NCBI GenBank assembly: GCA_020634575.1
Contig: JACKBM010000059.1
Location: 1 to 41,808, forward strand
DNA: 41,808 bases
Direction: 5' to 3'
Source: Ardenticatenales bacterium
Lineage (GTDB): Bacteria > Chloroflexota > Anaerolineae > Promineifilales > Promineifilaceae
Shown here piece after piece: positions 39,839 to 41,808 of the stretch. A model generated the notes under the pieces. The model was not told the DNA's origin. It saw only the letters and a program-made list of their open reading frames with translations, and made no database searches. Position numbers and translations under genes: made by a program. Within the stretch, counting starts at the first letter, position 1. Each line of letters opens with the position of its first letter.

Positions 39839-41073
39839 GTGATGCAGAAGCAGTAGGCATGTCCGCGGAGCGGTTGGCCCGGATCCGGCCGGTTCTCGCC
39901 AGCTACGTAGACGATGGCCGCCTCGCCGGCGTTACAACTTTGCTGGCGCGCCGTGGCCAAATCATCCACGAGGAGACAGTCGGCTACCGGGTGCGCGAGA
40001 CCAGCGCCCCCATGACGCCGAATACCATCTTCCGCATCTTCTCCATGACCAAGCCGATCATCTGCACGGCTTTAATGTTGTTATTCGAGGAAGGCCGTTT
40101 TCGCCTTTACGATCCGGTGTCCCGTTACATACCCGCCTTCGCAGACCTCAAAGTCTACGCCGGCGAGGACGAAAATGGGCTGCGCCTGGAGCCATTGGCC
40201 CGTGAAGTCACCATTCGCGACCTGCTAACGCATACCTCAGGCCTGACCTACCATTGGCTGGAATACGGCCCCGTCGAGGCGCTTTATCGCCGCGAAAAAG
40301 TAGCCTCGGACAAACCATTAGCAGAATTTGTGGCCGATCTGCTGAAGCTGCCGTTGGCCTTTCAGCCCGGCACGCGCTGGCGCTACAGCTACGCCCACGA
40401 TGTGGTGGCTTATCTGGTCGAGGTTATCAGCGGCCAGACAGCGGCTGAGTTTTTGCAGGCACGGTTGTTTGGTCCGCTGGGCATGGTAGACACCGGCTAC
40501 TTCGTCCCGGCCGACAAGCTGGATCGTTTTGCGGCCATGTATGGCTCGCGCAACGTCATCAGCCCGGAAATGACGGTCACGGAATGGTTCGGCGCGGCCA
40601 TTATGGGCGCAAACAATCTGCTGGCGGGGCCCGAGGACGGCATTGAAGCCTCACCGCACGAAATACACCGGGGCGGCCATGGTCTCGTCTCCACGGCAAT
40701 GGATTATTATCGGTTCTCGCAGATGCTGCTCGACGGCGGCGTCGCTAATGGCCAACGCATCATGAGCCGTAAAACAATCGAGCTGATGGCCAGCAATCAT
40801 CTGGCGCCGGAGCTACTACCTTATGAGTTGGCCGGTCTGCCCAGCCCGGGCGGTGGTTATGGTCTCGGCTTCCGGGTTCTCACTGACGTAGCTCAGACGC
40901 AATTGCCCGGCTCGGTCGGCTCTTTCAGCTGGGGCGGCGCCGCCAACACGACCTTCTGGATCGACCCGCAAGAGCAGCTCATCGGCATTTTGATGGCGCA
41001 GTTCCAGCCATCTGGTCACCATCCCGTCGCCGACGATTTTCGGCAGCTCGTCTATGCAGCTATCAACGATTAA
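39835..41073 (+). CDS. Serine hydrolase of the class C beta-lactamase fold (esterase/PBP-like)
   Basis: 412 residues. S70-x-x-K73 (FSMTKPI) supplies the nucleophile and base. Y183-S-Y (WRYSYAHDVV) takes the YxN position with Tyr replacing Asn, as in EstB-like esterases. WGGAANTTF (about 374) is the HSGWGGAAG-like third motif. No signal peptide is seen, arguing for a cytosolic esterase, D-aminopeptidase-like or lipolytic enzyme rather than an antibiotic-degrading lactamase. It starts inside the recD2 stop (ATGA, 4-bp overlap), so translation is coupled, although no functional link to recD2 is evident. Confidence 0.88.
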   Translation: MSDAEAVGMSAERLARIRPVLASYVDDGRLAGVTTLLARRGQIIHEETVGYRVRETSAPMTPNTIFRIFSMTKPIICTALMLLFEEGRFRLYDPVSRYIPAFADLKVYAGEDENGLRLEPLAREVTIRDLLTHTSGLTYHWLEYGPVEALYRREKVASDKPLAEFVADLLKLPLAFQPGTRWRYSYAHDVVAYLVEVISGQTAAEFLQARLFGPLGMVDTGYFVPADKLDRFAAMYGSRNVISPEMTVTEWFGAAIMGANNLLAGPEDGIEASPHEIHRGGHGLVSTAMDYYRFSQMLLDGGVANGQRIMSRKTIELMASNHLAPELLPYELAGLPSPGGGYGLGFRVLTDVAQTQLPGSVGSFSWGGAANTTFWIDPQEQLIGILMAQFQPSGHHPVADDFRQLVYAAIND

Positions 41074-41088
41074 ACAGAATATTGTCTT

Positions 41089-41799
41089 ATGGAAGTACAG
41101 TTCGCCGTAGCCAAAGTCCGCAAATATGCCATGAGTGAAAGTGGCGACACGCTGGAGATGATCGAGCGGCCGCATGGCGGCATTTCGCTGGTGCTGGCCG
41201 ACGGTCAGCGCAGTGGCAAATCGGCCAAAAACATCAGCAATGTCGTCGTGCGCAAAGCAATCCAGCTGTTGGGCGAGGGGGTCCGCGACGGCGCCGCTGC
41301 CCGGGCCGCCCACGACTACCTGTTTGCTTACCGCGGCGGCAAGGTCAGCGCCTCCCTGAACATCCTCTCCGTCGATGCCCGCACCAAAACATTGGTTATC
41401 TCGCGCAATAACCCGGCGCCCGTCATCCTGCATACGCGGGACGCCGGGCTACAGCTTATCGATGCCCCTTCGGAAAGCGTGGGCACGCGCATGAATGTGA
41501 AGCCGCATATCACGGAGCTGCCACTGGAACCGGGGCTGTTCTGCGTGGCCGCCACCGACGGGCTGTTCCATGCCGGCAAGATGGGCAGCAGCGACCTGTT
41601 CAAACCATTAGCGGCCCTGTCCGAACTTATGGCCACCGGCATCTACAACGCCCAGGCAATGGCCGATCATCTCCTGCATGGGGCGCTGGAAAAGTATGAT
41701 CACCGTCCCAAGGATGATATCAGCGTGGTCATCGTGGCCGTGTTTGCCAATGAAAGTGAGTCAATCGTGCGGCGGTTGAATGGGCGGATTGCCCTGTAG
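41089..41799 (+). CDS. PP2C/SpoIIE-type protein serine phosphatase
   Basis: 236 residues, a stand-alone SpoIIE catalytic domain. The metal-binding aspartates are D38 (LVLADGQRSGKSA), D157 (AATDGLF) and D209/D210 (PKDDISVVIV). VISRNNPAPVIL is the characteristic middle strand. There is no sensor or membrane part, so a partner protein or anti-anti-sigma substrate is expected; none is in the window. It may counter the PknB-like kinase encoded at 33821-35563. ATG 41089 lies 15 bp after the serine hydrolase stop, same operon. Confidence 0.88.
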   Translation: MEVQFAVAKVRKYAMSESGDTLEMIERPHGGISLVLADGQRSGKSAKNISNVVVRKAIQLLGEGVRDGAAARAAHDYLFAYRGGKVSASLNILSVDARTKTLVISRNNPAPVILHTRDAGLQLIDAPSESVGTRMNVKPHITELPLEPGLFCVAATDGLFHAGKMGSSDLFKPLAALSELMATGIYNAQAMADHLLHGALEKYDHRPKDDISVVIVAVFANESESIVRRLNGRIAL

Positions 41800-41808
41800 A
41801 GACGTACC

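Noticed and set aside
1..41808. tRNA or rRNA genes
   Set aside because: No cloverleaf with GGTTCGAATCC-type T-arm and CCA-proximal stem, and no rRNA segments, were found on either strand by eye.

Overview
The window is GC-rich, densely coded bacterial chromosome. Gene content fits a filamentous or heterotrophic member of the Chloroflexota (Anaerolineae-like). The pointers are several large PMT/ArnT-like membrane glycosyltransferases, a LOTUS-NYN protein, a PknB-type kinase plus a SpoIIE-type phosphatase, a YacL-GltX-CysS-RlmB cluster, RecD2, and a strongly over-used 10-bp palindrome, ACCGGCCGGT. The phylum is inferred from this style of content; no rRNA is present to prove it.

Layout. 1-1650 holds a decayed IS110-family transposase whose first 1 kb is intact and whose last third is broken by several small indels. 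1650-2500 is mostly non-coding and includes a 134-bp inverted-repeat element. 2500-8044 (minus strand) is a translation and RNA-maintenance cluster: yacL (PIN-TRAM), gltX, cysS, an intrinsic terminator, rlmB, and a GNAT acetyltransferase. 8422-15059 (minus strand) is a cell-envelope block: two overlapping membrane glycosyltransferases sharing a C-terminal domain, a four-helix membrane protein behind a possible SOS-type operator, a methyltransferase with a zinc ribbon, and a one-helix anchored protein. 15060-16085 is a 1-kb gap with a perfect parS centromere site; a second parS lies inside ubiX 3 kb away, so this part is probably near the chromosome origin. 16086-22622 holds a NYN-LOTUS RNA-binding nuclease-like protein, a flavin split-barrel protein, ubiX, and a histidine kinase - response regulator - glycosyltransferase operon. 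22714-29582 (plus strand) holds an M14 zinc carboxypeptidase, PcrA/UvrD helicase, a long hairpin, and a single-chain Fe-S/molybdopterin oxidoreductase. 29760-35563 holds YacP with three C-terminal repeats, a candidate structured RNA with a very strong terminator, an unrecognised 829-residue protein with an HxxxDG motif, and a membrane-anchored Ser/Thr kinase. 35579-37422 (minus strand) holds an M20 peptidase and a FrnE-type DsbA oxidoreductase whose first active-site cysteine is encoded by TGA. 37441-37551 is an array of seven short palindromes in the divergent promoter region. 37595-41799 (plus strand) holds recD2, a beta-lactamase-fold serine hydrolase and a SpoIIE-like phosphatase.

The observations most worth following are: (1) the probable selenoprotein UPWC-DsbA with a candidate bacterial SECIS hairpin; (2) two textbook parS sites 3 kb apart; (3) an unassigned structured RNA with an extended -10 promoter and an 11-bp terminator; (4) a GAAC-N4-GTTC operator inside divergent promoters, facing a four-helix membrane protein and a 20-codon ORF; (5) 22 copies (counted by eye) of ACCGGCCGGT in 36 kb; and (6) a family of short palindromic repeats between genes.
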